Positions 16,970-26,225 of a DNA stretch of 64,000 nt are shown one piece after another. The notes under the pieces were generated by a model. It ran no database searches. It saw only the letters and a program-made list of their open reading frames with translations, and was not told where the DNA came from. Source of the stretch: Terriglobia bacterium (GTDB lineage Bacteria > Acidobacteriota > Terriglobia > Bryobacterales > Bryobacteraceae); assembly GCA_020073305.1 (NCBI GenBank), contig JAIQFK010000002.1, positions 310,001-374,000 of the forward strand. Direction: 5' to 3'. Position numbers and translations under genes: made by a program. How positions within the stretch are numbered: position 1 is the stretch's first letter; each line of letters starts with the position of its first letter.

Positions 16970-17530
16970 ATGCTCACAACTCCAAAAATTACATGCCTGG
17001 CCTTTGGCCTCGTCTTGCTGACTGCTTCCGCGCTGTTCGCGGCATCGAGCGTGTACGACTTCGCTCTGCCGTCGATTGACGGACAAGACGCGTCGCTCGG
17101 CCAGTTCAAAGGCAAGGTGCTGCTGCTGGTCAATGTGGCCAGCAAATGCGGGTACACACCGCAGTACGCGGGCCTGGAAGCGCTCTATGAAAAGTACAAG
17201 GACCAGGGTCTGGTGGTCGTCGGGTTTCCCGCGAACAATTTCGGCGCGCAGGAACCCGGCACGAATGCGGAAATCAAGACCTTCTGCACACACAACTACC
17301 ACGTGAGCTTTCCCATGTACGCAAAGGTCTCGGTGAAGGGCGAGGACAAAACGCCTCTCTATCACTACCTGACCGAAGAAGCGAACCCGGCCACCAACGG
17401 GGAGATCGGGTGGAACTTCACGAAGTTTCTGGTGGATCGCAGCGGGAAAGTGGTTGCGCGGTTCGAATCGAAAGTGAAGCCCGATGATGCAGGGCTGGTC
17501 GCGGCGGTTGAGAAAGCGTTGAATCAGTAG
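16970..17530 (+). CDS. Exported glutathione/thioredoxin-type peroxidase (GPx family)
   Basis: 186 residues with a Sec signal peptide (ends near residue 25). The GPx signature is complete: peroxidatic Cys60 in NVASKCGYTPQY, Gln94 in GFPANNFGAQEPG, and Trp148-Asn149 in GWNFTKFL. This is a cysteine (not selenocysteine) member, probably reduced by thioredoxin-like partners in the periplasm. It reduces hydrogen and organic peroxides. It stands alone, convergent with the FecR-domain gene 22 bases downstream. Confidence 0.93.
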   Translation: MLTTPKITCLAFGLVLLTASALFAASSVYDFALPSIDGQDASLGQFKGKVLLLVNVASKCGYTPQYAGLEALYEKYKDQGLVVVGFPANNFGAQEPGTNAEIKTFCTHNYHVSFPMYAKVSVKGEDKTPLYHYLTEEANPATNGEIGWNFTKFLVDRSGKVVARFESKVKPDDAGLVAAVEKALNQ

Positions 17531-17552
17531 GCGCCAGACGCCACCAGACGGC

Positions 17553-18380
17553 TTAGTGAGCAGGTGGTGGTGGAGGCGGCGGTGGTGGCGGTGCCGGAGC
17601 CGGAGGCTTGTTGCCGTTGCCGCCCCCGCTTCCACCCCCCGTTCCTCCTCCGCCCGTTCCGCCCCCGGGGAGAGGTCCGCCACCGCCCGAAGACGATGGG
17701 ACGCGGGCGGTGCGGTACATCACTTCATAGAGCGCTTCGGCGGCGGCACGCATGGCGCCGCGAATCACACCGCCGTGATCGACGCTTTTCGCCTGCAGCG
17801 GCTGGGTCTTGTACACCCGGATCCACTCGCCGGCATTCAGGGTCTTGATCCCGCTGGGCAGTAGTGCGTGCCGTACCTCTACCTGTCCCTCATCCACCAC
17901 GACGAGCGTGGTTGCGTCTTCATCTTCTACGCTCACATCGAAGATCGTGCCGCGCACGGAAATGACGGCGGTGGGCGTGCGGACTTTGTTGTAGTTCGGC
18001 TGGCCGCCGATCTTTTGGATCTGAATCTTCACGCGCCCGAGAAAGACCTCGAGCAGATCTTTCCAGTTGCCGGGGTTATCGCGGAAAACGACGCGAGAGT
18101 TGGGAAAGACTTCGAAAGTGCTGCCGTCGGAAACCTGCAGCAGGGCATATCCGTCTGTACCCGTAACGATGATCTGGCGTGGCTGCACGGAGTCGCCGAC
18201 GTTAAGAGCCCACGGCGAATTGTCGCGCAGAATCGAAACCTGGCCGTTGAGCGTAACAACGGTAGCGGCGCCGGTTTCTTCGGCGTGGCCCACAAAAGCG
18301 CACACACCGAGCAGGACGGCCACCCCTAGCCATTTGCCCGCAAACCCTTTACGGGGCGCGATTTCCCTTCGTTCTGACAC
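17553..18380 (-). CDS. FecR-domain exported protein with Gly/Pro-rich tail
   Basis: 275 residues. A membrane-spanning or signal segment covers residues ~12-33. A FecR domain follows (SILRDNSPWALNVGDSVQPRQIIVTGTDGYALL, then KVRTPTAVISVRGTIFDVSVED and VVDEGQVEVRH). From residue ~230 it ends in Gly-rich stretches and a run of prolines. FecR domains in acidobacteria are often stand-alone ligand- or peptidoglycan-facing modules, not true FecI partners. No FecI-type sigma gene is adjacent. The low-complexity tail is likely disordered. Confidence 0.8.
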   Translation of the reverse strand: MSERREIAPRKGFAGKWLGVAVLLGVCAFVGHAEETGAATVVTLNGQVSILRDNSPWALNVGDSVQPRQIIVTGTDGYALLQVSDGSTFEVFPNSRVVFRDNPGNWKDLLEVFLGRVKIQIQKIGGQPNYNKVRTPTAVISVRGTIFDVSVEDEDATTLVVVDEGQVEVRHALLPSGIKTLNAGEWIRVYKTQPLQAKSVDHGGVIRGAMRAAAEALYEVMYRTARVPSSSGGGGPLPGGGTGGGGTGGGSGGGNGNKPPAPAPPPPPPPPPPAH

Positions 18381-18512
18381 TTTCGCCCCCTAGTCTATCA
18401 CCAAAGATCCGTTGCAACTAGATCACCGAGGTAAAAACCTTGCAATAACTAGTGTAAATAGAACACCTTATATCCGAGACCCGGTACTTCTGCGGTAAAA
18501 TAGGACACGCTG

Positions 18513-20411
18513 ATGTGTCAGTTGGCCACACACGCGACAGCCCGTCGGGCGCTGATAGGAGGCCTTCTGGCCTGTGCGGTTGCGCTCGGCCAGACGGCGA
18601 GTGAATCCCCACATCCGGATTGGCGCAAGATCGGTAGCACCTCCATCGATCTGATGCTGGCGGCGCCGGCGACCGGACCAGTGGATCAAGTCTGGTTCGC
18701 GCAGGACGGGCATACGCTTTACGCGCGCACCCATTCAGGAAAAATCTTCGAGACCGTCGACTTCGAAAATTGGACGTCTTCGGCTGCGCAGCCACCCCGG
18801 GACGATGCTACCAGCTCCGCCGAGCGCCTGCCCGTGCAAAACGCCATTCTCCGCGCGAGCACCGCTGATTCCCGCCGCGTTTATGCGCTGGCCGACCATG
18901 TGTACGCGTCCGAAGACGGCGGCCGCAACTGGACCAATTTGACGGCGTACAAGGACCAATCCGTGATTGGGGAGGGGCAGCACGATCTGGCGGCCTCGCC
19001 TCTCGATCCAAGTGAATTGGTGGTCGGCAACCAGCACGGGGTGTGGCGGTCGGTCGATGGCGGGATGTCCTGGACCGGGCTGAATCGCTTTCTGCCGAAC
19101 CTGACCATTCGGCGCATTCTGGCGACTCCGGCAAATGGGCGCGGTGTGGAGGTCGAGATCGAGGGCGTAGGCGCCGCTGAATTGCCGCCCGGTAACAACA
19201 GGGCTTTCGCGTGGCAACCGGTTGCGGATGCGCGCGTCGACAAGGATGCCGAAACGCGGCGCGACTACTCGGCCCAGCTTGGCGCTGAGATTACGGCGTT
19301 TGCGGCGGCGGGTGACGTGGTCTATGCCGGAGCCGCTGACGGCCGGATCTGGGTGTCGCTGGATCGGGGACGCACGTGGAACCTGTCGCCCAGTGGCGCA
19401 ACCGGCGCGGTGCAGGATATTTTTGCGGATGCGCAGGCGCCGCGCGTTGCACTGGCGGCAGTGGGTGGGTCCGGGGCACACGTACTTCGCACCACAAACA
19501 CGGGCGGGTTTTGGGATGATTTGACCGCCAACCTCGGCGATGTCGCGGCACACGGAGTGACAGCCGACCGTGTCACGGGCTCGGTCTATGTGGCGACGGA
19601 TCGCGGCGTGTACTGGGCGCATGAAGAGCTCGAAGCCCCCGGTCAGCCTTCTACGTGGACGCCGTTGTCCGCGAATCTGCCGGCGGCGCACGCCAGTGCG
19701 GTAGCACTGGATCCAACCGGCAGCCAGCTTTACATTGCACTCGAAGGGCACGGAATCTATGCGGCGGCAGCACCGCATCGTGGGAGCGCGTTGCGAGTCG
19801 TGAATGCCGCGGACTTCAGTACACGTGCGGCGGCTCCGGGATCGCTGGTGAGCGTGCTAGGTGGTCCGGTGCGGTCGGCGCACTCTGGCGGGTTGGAATT
19901 TCCCGTGCTTGCGTCATCCGAAAGTGCTACGCAACTCCAGGTTCCGTTTGAAGCCAATGGTCCGTCGGTGTCGCTGGCGCTCGATGGAGTGGCGGGGCCG
20001 GTATCCATCGGCCTTGCAGTACGTCCGGCTTCACCTGCGATTTTCGTCGACCACGATGGCGCGCCCATGCTACTCGACGCGGATACGGGCCTGATGCTGG
20101 ACGCCTCCAACACGGCACGTTCCGGCGCGCGCATACAGATTCTGGCAACCGGACTAGGCCGCGTGAGCCCGGAATGGCGTACCGGGCTGGCGGCGCCACT
20201 CGAAAACCCGCCGTCGGTTGTCGCGAAGGTGCAAGCGTTCCTGGACCGCGCGCCGGTCGAAGTCACGCGCGCCACGCTCGCCCCGGGTTACGTGGGTCTG
20301 TATCTGATCGAATTGCAATTGCCGGCGTTAGTCAACGCGGGTCCCGCTGAACTCTATCTCACCGCCGACGGCCAGGAAAGCAATCGCGTGCGCGTTTACG
20401 TGGAGCCGTAA
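18513..20411 (+). CDS. Exported BNR/Asp-box protein with Solibacter C-terminal domain
   Basis: 632 residues with a signal peptide (LIGGLLACAVALGQTA). Residues ~60-410 hold repeated Asp-box/BNR motifs (VYASEDGGRNWTNL, GVWRSVDGGMSWTGL, IWVSLDRGRTWNLS, LRTTNTGGFWDDL), indicating a sialidase/sortilin-like beta-propeller. The last ~200 residues (SLVSVLGGPV..LQVPFEANG..ILATGLGRVSPEW..VRVYVEP) match the domain described from Solibacter as TIGR03437, often at the end of large secreted proteins. It is probably a surface or secreted adhesin-like protein. No sialidase catalytic triad is visible. Confidence 0.8.
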   Translation: MCQLATHATARRALIGGLLACAVALGQTASESPHPDWRKIGSTSIDLMLAAPATGPVDQVWFAQDGHTLYARTHSGKIFETVDFENWTSSAAQPPRDDATSSAERLPVQNAILRASTADSRRVYALADHVYASEDGGRNWTNLTAYKDQSVIGEGQHDLAASPLDPSELVVGNQHGVWRSVDGGMSWTGLNRFLPNLTIRRILATPANGRGVEVEIEGVGAAELPPGNNRAFAWQPVADARVDKDAETRRDYSAQLGAEITAFAAAGDVVYAGAADGRIWVSLDRGRTWNLSPSGATGAVQDIFADAQAPRVALAAVGGSGAHVLRTTNTGGFWDDLTANLGDVAAHGVTADRVTGSVYVATDRGVYWAHEELEAPGQPSTWTPLSANLPAAHASAVALDPTGSQLYIALEGHGIYAAAAPHRGSALRVVNAADFSTRAAAPGSLVSVLGGPVRSAHSGGLEFPVLASSESATQLQVPFEANGPSVSLALDGVAGPVSIGLAVRPASPAIFVDHDGAPMLLDADTGLMLDASNTARSGARIQILATGLGRVSPEWRTGLAAPLENPPSVVAKVQAFLDRAPVEVTRATLAPGYVGLYLIELQLPALVNAGPAELYLTADGQESNRVRVYVEP

Positions 20412-20517
20412 CCCCGGACGCGGCGACGGTTCCCAATGCCGCCGCCTCCAACCGAACCAGCCAGTAGAATTGTCTAACAAACTCATGGAGCGGCTGCGCT
20501 CCGGCGAAAACGGCCTA

Positions 20518-20546
20518 TTGACAAGAAACTGCTATTACTTTACTAT
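20518..20546 (+). promoter_or_regulatory. Sigma-70-type promoter for the PAF-AH-like hydrolase
   Basis: TTGACA, a 17-base spacer, then TACTAT end about 96 bases upstream of the hydrolase start, in an AT-rich stretch unlike the surrounding high-GC sequence. The -35 is a consensus match. Confidence 0.55.
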
Positions 20547-20642
20547 ACAAAGCACTTTCTACCATGGGTCCTCTGAGCCCGACGAACGTCTCACCGATGC
20601 AGCAGGTGAGCAGCCTCGCTGCCCTTGTTCTGGTGGCATCCG

Positions 20643-21872
20643 ATGTTTGAAACGCGGTTAGCCCGTCGGATATTCAAAGGCTTCGCAGTAGTAGCGCTGT
20701 TGAGTGGACTCGGGGTCGGGGTATTGTTGGGGGCGCTCTGGCTGGAGCACCGGACCGAGATCACCCTTCCGACACCCACGGGGCCATTCGCGGTTGGCCG
20801 CGCGACCTATGCGTGGGCCGACGAGGCGCACTTGGACACGCTGGCGCCGGTTCCGGGAACTAAATGCGAGCTCTTGGTCTGGATCTGGTACCCGGCGGCG
20901 GCTGGGCCATCGGCTGCGACAATGGACGACTACCTGCCCGCTCCATGGCGAGCGGCGGACGCCCCACCGCTGATTTTTAGACTGTTGACGCGAGATCTGT
21001 CGAAGGTCCATGCGCACACTATTCGTAACGCCGATGTGTCACCGCAGCGGCGATCGTATCCTGTGGTGATCATGAGAGCGGGGGCTTCTGCCAATGTGAC
21101 GAATTACACGACACTCGCCGAGGACCTGGCCAGTCACGGTTACGTCGTCGTGGGCTTCGACGCCCCCTATCGCACGTTTGTCGTCGTTTTCCCTGACGGC
21201 CGGGTCATCACAAGGACGCCGGAGAATAACCCGGAACTCTGTTTGGGCCGCCAAGACCAGGAGCCTTGCGCGAACAGGCTGCTGGCTGCGTGGACCGCGG
21301 ACATGGCGTTCGTTCTTGATCGGCTGCAACAACTGAACGACGCGGACGCATCCGGCAAGTTCACGGGGCGGCTCGACATGACCCGCGTAGGAGTATTCGG
21401 CCACTCCTTTGGCGGGGCCGCCGCGGCACTGTTTTGCCACGAAGATGCCAGGTGCAAGGCAGGCATCGATGTGGACGGCGCTCCCCACGGCAGCGTCATT
21501 CAGACGGGCATCGACCGGCCGTTCATGTTCCTCCTGAGCGGCCAGGGCGATTTTTCCTCCGATGCGGAGATCCGTCAAATTCAGGCAGATATGCAATCGA
21601 TTTACGATCGTCTGCCTCCAGATCGAAGGCTGCGCATCGCGATCCGTGGCGCGAACCACTTCCTCTTTAGCGACGACGGAGCCCTGTTGAAGAGCCATAT
21701 CGTCATGGGGACGCTGCGTATGTTCGGTATTCTCGGTATCGAGGGACGCCGCCAGCTTGCCGTTACCGCGTACTGCGTGCACAGCTTTTTCGACGCATAC
21801 CTCAAGGAGGGAAGCGTTTCGCGGCTCAACATTTCATCTCCGCTTTACCCCGAGATCCAGGTTCTCAAGTGA
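20643..21872 (+). CDS. PAF-acetylhydrolase-like alpha/beta hydrolase
   Basis: The ATG at 20643 (MFETRLARRIF) gives 409 residues; a TTG 18 bases upstream is also in frame. A single N-terminal membrane segment (~13-35) anchors it or acts as a signal. The alpha/beta hydrolase core has oxyanion/nucleophile motif GVFGHSFGGAAA (Ser255) and a late His339 (GANHFLF). An acidic residue around 280 (IDVDG) completes a likely triad. The architecture matches the platelet-activating-factor acetylhydrolase/dienelactone-hydrolase group. It probably cleaves a lipid or ester in the periplasm. Substrate not known. Confidence 0.8.
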   Translation: MFETRLARRIFKGFAVVALLSGLGVGVLLGALWLEHRTEITLPTPTGPFAVGRATYAWADEAHLDTLAPVPGTKCELLVWIWYPAAAGPSAATMDDYLPAPWRAADAPPLIFRLLTRDLSKVHAHTIRNADVSPQRRSYPVVIMRAGASANVTNYTTLAEDLASHGYVVVGFDAPYRTFVVVFPDGRVITRTPENNPELCLGRQDQEPCANRLLAAWTADMAFVLDRLQQLNDADASGKFTGRLDMTRVGVFGHSFGGAAAALFCHEDARCKAGIDVDGAPHGSVIQTGIDRPFMFLLSGQGDFSSDAEIRQIQADMQSIYDRLPPDRRLRIAIRGANHFLFSDDGALLKSHIVMGTLRMFGILGIEGRRQLAVTAYCVHSFFDAYLKEGSVSRLNISSPLYPEIQVLK

Positions 21873-21988
21873 ATCTAAAGTGAGCCATGGAAGGCCCAAG
21901 GGGTTCCTTGGCCTTCTACGCGCAGCGGCCCTGATTGCGTTGCCGCCTGGGGCCGGGGGCTCGGTCGTGCGAGAGGATGCAGCGCCCC

Positions 21989-22019
21989 AAAAATAGAAAA
22001 GCCGCCTCACTGGGCGGCT
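21989..22019 (-). terminator. Rho-independent terminator of the cold-shock gene
   Basis: On the minus strand the stem AGCCGCC/GGCGGCT is followed by TTTTCTATTTTT. The hairpin is at 22000-22019 and the T-run at 21989-21999. It lies just downstream of the cold-shock gene stop. Confidence 0.85.
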
Positions 22020-22046
22020 CCTCGTTAGAATGTCGGGGCAAGGCTG

Positions 22047-22250
22047 CTATAGCCGATTGACGTTCTCAGCTTGCAGACCTTTGGGGCCCTGCTTAACTTC
22101 GAACTCTACCTCCGCTCCTTCATCCAGGCTGCGGTAGCCGTTGGCCTGGATGGCCGAGAAATGCACAAACACATCGTCGCCACTGGCACGCTGGATGAAT
22201 CCATAACCTTTGGCGGCATTAAACCACTTCACTACACCTTTTTCTTTCAC
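22047..22250 (-). CDS. Cold-shock protein (CspA family)
   Basis: The GTG start at 22250 gives 67 residues, the usual CspA length, with Shine-Dalgarno AGGAGA 7 bases upstream. A longer frame is not conserved-looking. RNP1 (KGYGFIQ) and RNP2 (DVFVHFSAI) RNA-binding motifs are present in the single OB-fold. It binds single-stranded RNA/DNA and helps translation at low temperature or during stress. A strong terminator follows. The ~230 bases upstream to the thiL start carry no gene and probably include a structured 5' leader, as is common for csp genes. Confidence 0.93.
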   Translation of the reverse strand: MKEKGVVKWFNAAKGYGFIQRASGDDVFVHFSAIQANGYRSLDEGAEVEFEVKQGPKGLQAENVNRL

Positions 22251-22478
22251 TACGAACTCTCCTAAACATTGTTCGGCAAGCGGAGGCCCCACAACAAAAA
22301 AGCTACGACAGAAAACATTCGTAGCTTGATAGGCCCACCGTTCCTGTGCGAACAACCATTTGAAACTACGCCTGTATTGTCTCAGAAGGCCCTCTCAGGG
22401 TCAAGCTGGCTATCGGCTATTCCGGGCGTTTTTGGGCCACACTGGAAAGCCGTTTGCGCGTATCCTAACCTGTGGGAG

Positions 22479-23384
22479 TTGACTGAAGAAAACATTCTCG
22501 AGCGGTTGCGGCGGAGGGTCGAGATCCCGCGCGGGTCTGGCGTTATCGCCGGCATCGGCGACGATTGCGCCATTTTTCGCCCGCGGGGAGCCAAAGAGGA
22601 TCTGCTGTTCACCACCGATCTGCTCATCGAGGGAGTGCATTTCGAACGCGCCACACACACGCCGGCGATGGTAGGACACAAAGCGCTGGCACGGGGGTTG
22701 AGCGACATTGCGGCCATGGGTGGCGAACCGCTGTTCTGCCTGGTCTCACTCGCGCTCCCGGACGCGGCCGGACGCCGGTGGGTGAACCAGTTCTATACAG
22801 GTTTGTTGAAACTCGCGAAGTGCGCGGGCACTCTCCTCGCGGGTGGGGACCTGGCCCGCGCCCAGCGCATCCTGTGCGACATCGTTGTGGCAGGCTCGGT
22901 TCCAAAGGGGCGCGCACTGCGCCGGAATGGCGCTCGTGCCGGAGATGCCATTTATGTTTCGGGGCGGCTGGGCGGGTCCGCTTTGGGGCTTGAGGCAAAG
23001 CGCGGGCGCGCGTTCGAGCGTCACGTATGGCCGGAACCCAGGCTGGCACTCGGACAGTATCTGCGTAAACTCGGAGCCACTGCTGCCATGGACATCAGCG
23101 ACGGCTTGTCGCTCGATTTGCACAGGCTGGCGCTCGCATCGAGAGTCTCGGCGGAAATTGAACGGCCGCCCGCATTTCCCGGAGCCACAATCGACCAGGC
23201 ATTGCACGGCGGTGAAGATTACGAGCTGCTGTTCACGGTTCCCGCCGGAACGCGTGTTCCGCCAAAGTTCAATGGCCTGGAGCTGACGCGCATCGGCCGC
23301 GTGCGGCGCGGTCTGGCGGGCCGCGTATTGCTTGACGGGCGGCCGCTCCCGGCACTCGGCTACGATCATTTCAGGCGCAAATGA
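22479..23384 (+). CDS. thiL: Thiamine-monophosphate kinase
   Basis: About 301 residues if the TTG at 22479 is used; the start is uncertain (CTG at 22470 is another option, and the frame is open further upstream without family-like sequence). The PurM/AIR-synthase-like signatures of ThiL are present: GIGDDCAIF near the N-terminus, TTDLLIEGVHF, GLSDIAAMGG, AMDISDGLSLDLHRLA and LHGGEDYELLFTV. It phosphorylates TMP to thiamine diphosphate, the last step of coenzyme biosynthesis. The stop overlaps the methyltransferase start (ATGA), so the two are coupled. Confidence 0.9.
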   Translation: MTEENILERLRRRVEIPRGSGVIAGIGDDCAIFRPRGAKEDLLFTTDLLIEGVHFERATHTPAMVGHKALARGLSDIAAMGGEPLFCLVSLALPDAAGRRWVNQFYTGLLKLAKCAGTLLAGGDLARAQRILCDIVVAGSVPKGRALRRNGARAGDAIYVSGRLGGSALGLEAKRGRAFERHVWPEPRLALGQYLRKLGATAAMDISDGLSLDLHRLALASRVSAEIERPPAFPGATIDQALHGGEDYELLFTVPAGTRVPPKFNGLELTRIGRVRRGLAGRVLLDGRPLPALGYDHFRRK

Positions 23385-24394
23385 ATTCTCCCGATCCGGC
23401 TCCCGTTCTCGATCTGATCGAAGCTTTTCGCCGCTCGAAGACGATGTTCGCGGCAGTCGCGCTGGGCATTTTCGACCGCCTGGAGCGCGGGTCGGCCGAC
23501 GCCCAGACTCTCGCGGCTGAGATGCAAGCCAATGTCGCATCGCTCGAGCGTCTGCTGGATGCCTGCGTGGGCCTAGGCTTCCTGCGCAAGAGCGACGGCT
23601 GCTATACCAACCAGCCGGTAGCTGCTACCTACTTGTGCCGCTCGAGCGAGCGAGCGCTGACGGGCTACATTCTCTATTCGAACGAAGTGCTCTTCCGGAT
23701 GTGGGCGAATCTCGAAGATGCTGTACGTGAAGGCAGCCACCGGTGGACGCAGACCTTTGGCCTGGAAGGCAGCATCTTCGACCACTTCTTCAAGACCGAT
23801 GACGCCATGCGCACTTTTCTGTTGGGGATGCACGGCTTCGGACTGCTGAGCTCGCCAAAGGTGGTGGCAGCGTTCGATCTATCGCGTTTCCGCAGGCTGG
23901 TGGATCTCGGCGGCGCCACGGGGCACCTGGCGATCGCAGCGTGCGAGCGGTATCCGGAGCTGCGCGCCGCGGTGTTCGATCTGCCGCGCGTGATCGAGGT
24001 GGCACGCGAGCAGGTAAGCCGGTCCGTCGCGGGCCCTCGGGTCGATTTGATGGCTGGTGATTTTTTTAAGGACGAGCTGCCGGAAGCCGATTTGTTTGCG
24101 GTGGGCCGGATACTGCACGACTGGTCGGAAGAAAAAATCCGGACGCTGCTCGAGAAAGTGTATGCGCGGCTGCCGGCGGGAGGCGCGTTGCTCATCGGCG
24201 AGAAACTGCTGAACCAGGAGAAGACCGCGCCCGTGCCGGCCCTGATGCAATCGCTCAACATGTTGGTCTGCACCGAGGGCAGGGAACGTTCGCTCAGCGA
24301 ATACCGCGCGTTGCTGGAGGCAGCGGGCTTTCGCGACGTCGAAGGCCGCACCACCGGAGCGCCGCTCGATGCCGTGCTGGCGGTCAAGCGTTAG
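23381..24394 (+). CDS. SAM-dependent O-methyltransferase (HIOMT-like)
   Basis: 337 residues with a 4-base ATGA overlap with thiL. It has an N-terminal dimerisation/winged-helix-like part (residues ~10-90) and a Rossmann methyltransferase core: RLVDLGGATGHLAIAAC (SAM motif I), RAAVFDLPRVIEVA, GDFFKDELPEADLFAVGRILHDWSEEKIRTLL, and LLIGEKLLN. The layout fits the acetylserotonin/phenolic O-methyltransferase group (Methyltransf_2). Substrate unknown. Its link to thiamine synthesis may be only positional. Confidence 0.85.
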   Translation: MNSPDPAPVLDLIEAFRRSKTMFAAVALGIFDRLERGSADAQTLAAEMQANVASLERLLDACVGLGFLRKSDGCYTNQPVAATYLCRSSERALTGYILYSNEVLFRMWANLEDAVREGSHRWTQTFGLEGSIFDHFFKTDDAMRTFLLGMHGFGLLSSPKVVAAFDLSRFRRLVDLGGATGHLAIAACERYPELRAAVFDLPRVIEVAREQVSRSVAGPRVDLMAGDFFKDELPEADLFAVGRILHDWSEEKIRTLLEKVYARLPAGGALLIGEKLLNQEKTAPVPALMQSLNMLVCTEGRERSLSEYRALLEAAGFRDVEGRTTGAPLDAVLAVKR

Positions 24395-24413
24395 GTGCTC
24401 AGCTCCTTATTGA

Positions 24414-25694
24414 TCAGTACGTGGAATCGTCCGAGTCCGGGCTCGTTGTACTCTCGCTGAGCCGCGCCGCTTGCGTCATCAGGTAATTCCGTTCCGGTAT
24501 GCTCGTCGTCCGGCCGGCGGCAATCCGGTAGTGTGTGATTGCGGCAGTATGGTCGCCAGCCATTTCCAGTAGATGGGCACGAACCGCGGCGAGGCGATGA
24601 TGGCCGGTCAGCCGGCCATCGGTGTCAAGCCCATGAAGCAGCTCGAGTCCCGCCGATGGGCCATGCACCATGGCCGCGGCGATGGCGTGATTGAGCATCA
24701 CCATGGGATTGTCCGACATGCATTTCAGGAGGTCATACAGCGCCAGGATTTGCGGCCAATCAGTATCTTCAGCTCGGGCCGCTTCATCGTGAACGGCGGC
24801 GATGGCGGCTTGAAGCTGGTACGCGCCAATCGATCCCTTCGACAGAGCCGCGGTGAGAAGCGCGATGCCCTCGGCGATCAGCTTCTGGTCCCACAGGGCT
24901 CGATCCTGTTTCGTGAGCGGGATCAACTCGCCGTCTGGTCCGGTTCGTGCCGCGCGGCGCGCATCGGTCAACAACATAAGCGCCAACAAGCCCGCCACCT
25001 CGCCATCGTCCGGGAGCAAATGGTGAACGGCTCGCGTCAGGCGGATCGCCTCATGGGACAGTTCAAGTCGCTGCAGGTGCGGGCCGGCACTGCTCGTGTA
25101 GCCTTCGTTGAAGATGAGGTAGAGTACGTGCATCACGGCGCCGAGTCGTTGAGTTCTCTCTTGGTTGGTCGGCAAGCGGAATGGCACGCCCGAAGCCTTG
25201 ATGCTTTGTTTGGCCCGGCTGATCCGCTGCGCCATCGTCGCCTCGGGTACTAAGAACGCGTGAGCAATTTCAGCCGTGGTCAAGCCGCCGACCGCGCGCA
25301 ACGTCAGGGCGATGGCTGACGACTGAGTCAGGGCGGGATGACAGCACATAAAGAGGAGGATGAGCGTGTCGTCCTGATCGGTTTCACTCTCCATGTCGGC
25401 CGGCGGCGCCAGTTGGTCCATCTCCATGGCTGCGGCGGTTTCCCGGCGCCGCCGGGCCACCTCGCTGCGCAGATAATCCGCCATGCGACGCGAGGCGACC
25501 TGAATCAGCCAGCCGCGAGGATTATCGGGAACACCCTCTCGCGGCCATTGCAGTGCAGCCGCTACCAACGCCTCCTGAACCGCGTCCTCGGCGGCGGCGA
25601 AGTCTCGGAACCGGCGGACCACCGCGCCGAGTACCTGCGGCGCCAGTTCGCGCAACAGATGCTCGGAAGTGACGTCCCATGGCTTGGGCGACAC
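24414..25694 (-). CDS. ECF42-type RNA polymerase sigma factor with TPR-like extension
   Basis: 426 residues from a GTG start. Sigma region 2 is around residues 15-85 (DFAAAEDAVQEALVAAALQWP..NPRGWLIQVASRRMADYLR). Region 4 follows at ~115-180 (ALTLRAVGGLTTAEIAHAFLVPEATMAQRISRAKQSI). The remaining ~240 residues are the long helical extension typical of the ECF42 group (HVLYLIFNEGYTSSAG.., ELSHEAIRLTRAVHHLLPDD..). ECF42 genes are known to sit with DGPF/YCII proteins, exactly as here. No anti-sigma gene is present, consistent with control by the extension. It starts 11 bases after the first DGPF gene. Confidence 0.92.
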   Translation of the reverse strand: MSPKPWDVTSEHLLRELAPQVLGAVVRRFRDFAAAEDAVQEALVAAALQWPREGVPDNPRGWLIQVASRRMADYLRSEVARRRRETAAAMEMDQLAPPADMESETDQDDTLILLFMCCHPALTQSSAIALTLRAVGGLTTAEIAHAFLVPEATMAQRISRAKQSIKASGVPFRLPTNQERTQRLGAVMHVLYLIFNEGYTSSAGPHLQRLELSHEAIRLTRAVHHLLPDDGEVAGLLALMLLTDARRAARTGPDGELIPLTKQDRALWDQKLIAEGIALLTAALSKGSIGAYQLQAAIAAVHDEAARAEDTDWPQILALYDLLKCMSDNPMVMLNHAIAAAMVHGPSAGLELLHGLDTDGRLTGHHRLAAVRAHLLEMAGDHTAAITHYRIAAGRTTSIPERNYLMTQAARLSESTTSPDSDDSTY

Positions 25695-25705
25695 AGCAAG
25701 TCTCG

Positions 25706-26101
25706 TTACAGAAACTCGGGGGGCGGTCCGCTCATCACCTGCCGCACTTCAATCGGCATGTTGAACGGGGTTCCGCCAGGTCCCGGCGCTGCCGACGCCT
25801 GGGCGGCAATCGCATAGGCCCGCTCCGGACTCTTGACGTCGACGACCCAATAGCCGGCGAGAAACTCTTTGGACTCCGGAAACACTCCGTCCGTGACCGG
25901 CGTGCCGTCCTTTCCGGCTCGCACGATCTTCGCCTCGTGCGGGCTGGCCAAGCCTTCGGCGGACACCAACTCTCCGGATTCGCGGAGAACCTTATCGAAG
26001 CCGATCATGAACGCAATGTGCGCCTGGATGTCCTTCTTGGGCCAGGCGCCAAACGTGTCATAACCCGTCTTCGGGCAGTGCATCATCAAAATGTATTTCA
26101 T
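25706..26101 (-). CDS. DGPF/YCII-family protein 1
   Basis: 131 residues from MKYILMM, after an AGAGGAG Shine-Dalgarno. It is a ferredoxin-like small protein with DGVFPESKEFLAGYWVVDV, the conserved 'DGPF/YCII' segment. The C-terminus EVRQVMSGPPPEFL is shared almost exactly with the two paralogues downstream in coordinate. It probably belongs to the ECF42 regulon. Function unknown; enzymatic or ligand-binding roles have been suggested for the family. It has its own promoter-like site at 26151-26178. Confidence 0.88.
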   Translation of the reverse strand: MKYILMMHCPKTGYDTFGAWPKKDIQAHIAFMIGFDKVLRESGELVSAEGLASPHEAKIVRAGKDGTPVTDGVFPESKEFLAGYWVVDVKSPERAYAIAAQASAAPGPGGTPFNMPIEVRQVMSGPPPEFL

Positions 26102-26150
26102 GGCTTCTGCTCCTCTCGATTTTCGCACTGGGTGTGCGCTTTCGTAGATG

Positions 26151-26178
26151 AGTCGGAGCGTGTTGGGCATTTTCGACA
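26151..26178 (-). promoter_or_regulatory. ECF42-type promoter-like site upstream of DGPF 1
   Basis: On the minus strand TGTCGA (26173-26178), a 17-base spacer, then CGACT (26151-26155). An identical arrangement occurs upstream of DGPF 3. TGTCGA is, as I recall it, the -35 motif described for ECF42 sigma factors. It would let the sigma factor drive its own operon. Confidence 0.65.
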
Positions 26179-26225
26179 TCCCAGAGAACGAAAATCGCAG
26201 AAAGATCCGGGTCTACATCGCGGGC

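Noticed and set aside
17553-17680. Tandem repeat in the Gly/Pro-rich end of the FecR-domain gene as a microsatellite or CRISPR-like array
   Set aside because: It is in-frame low-complexity coding sequence without regular spacers.
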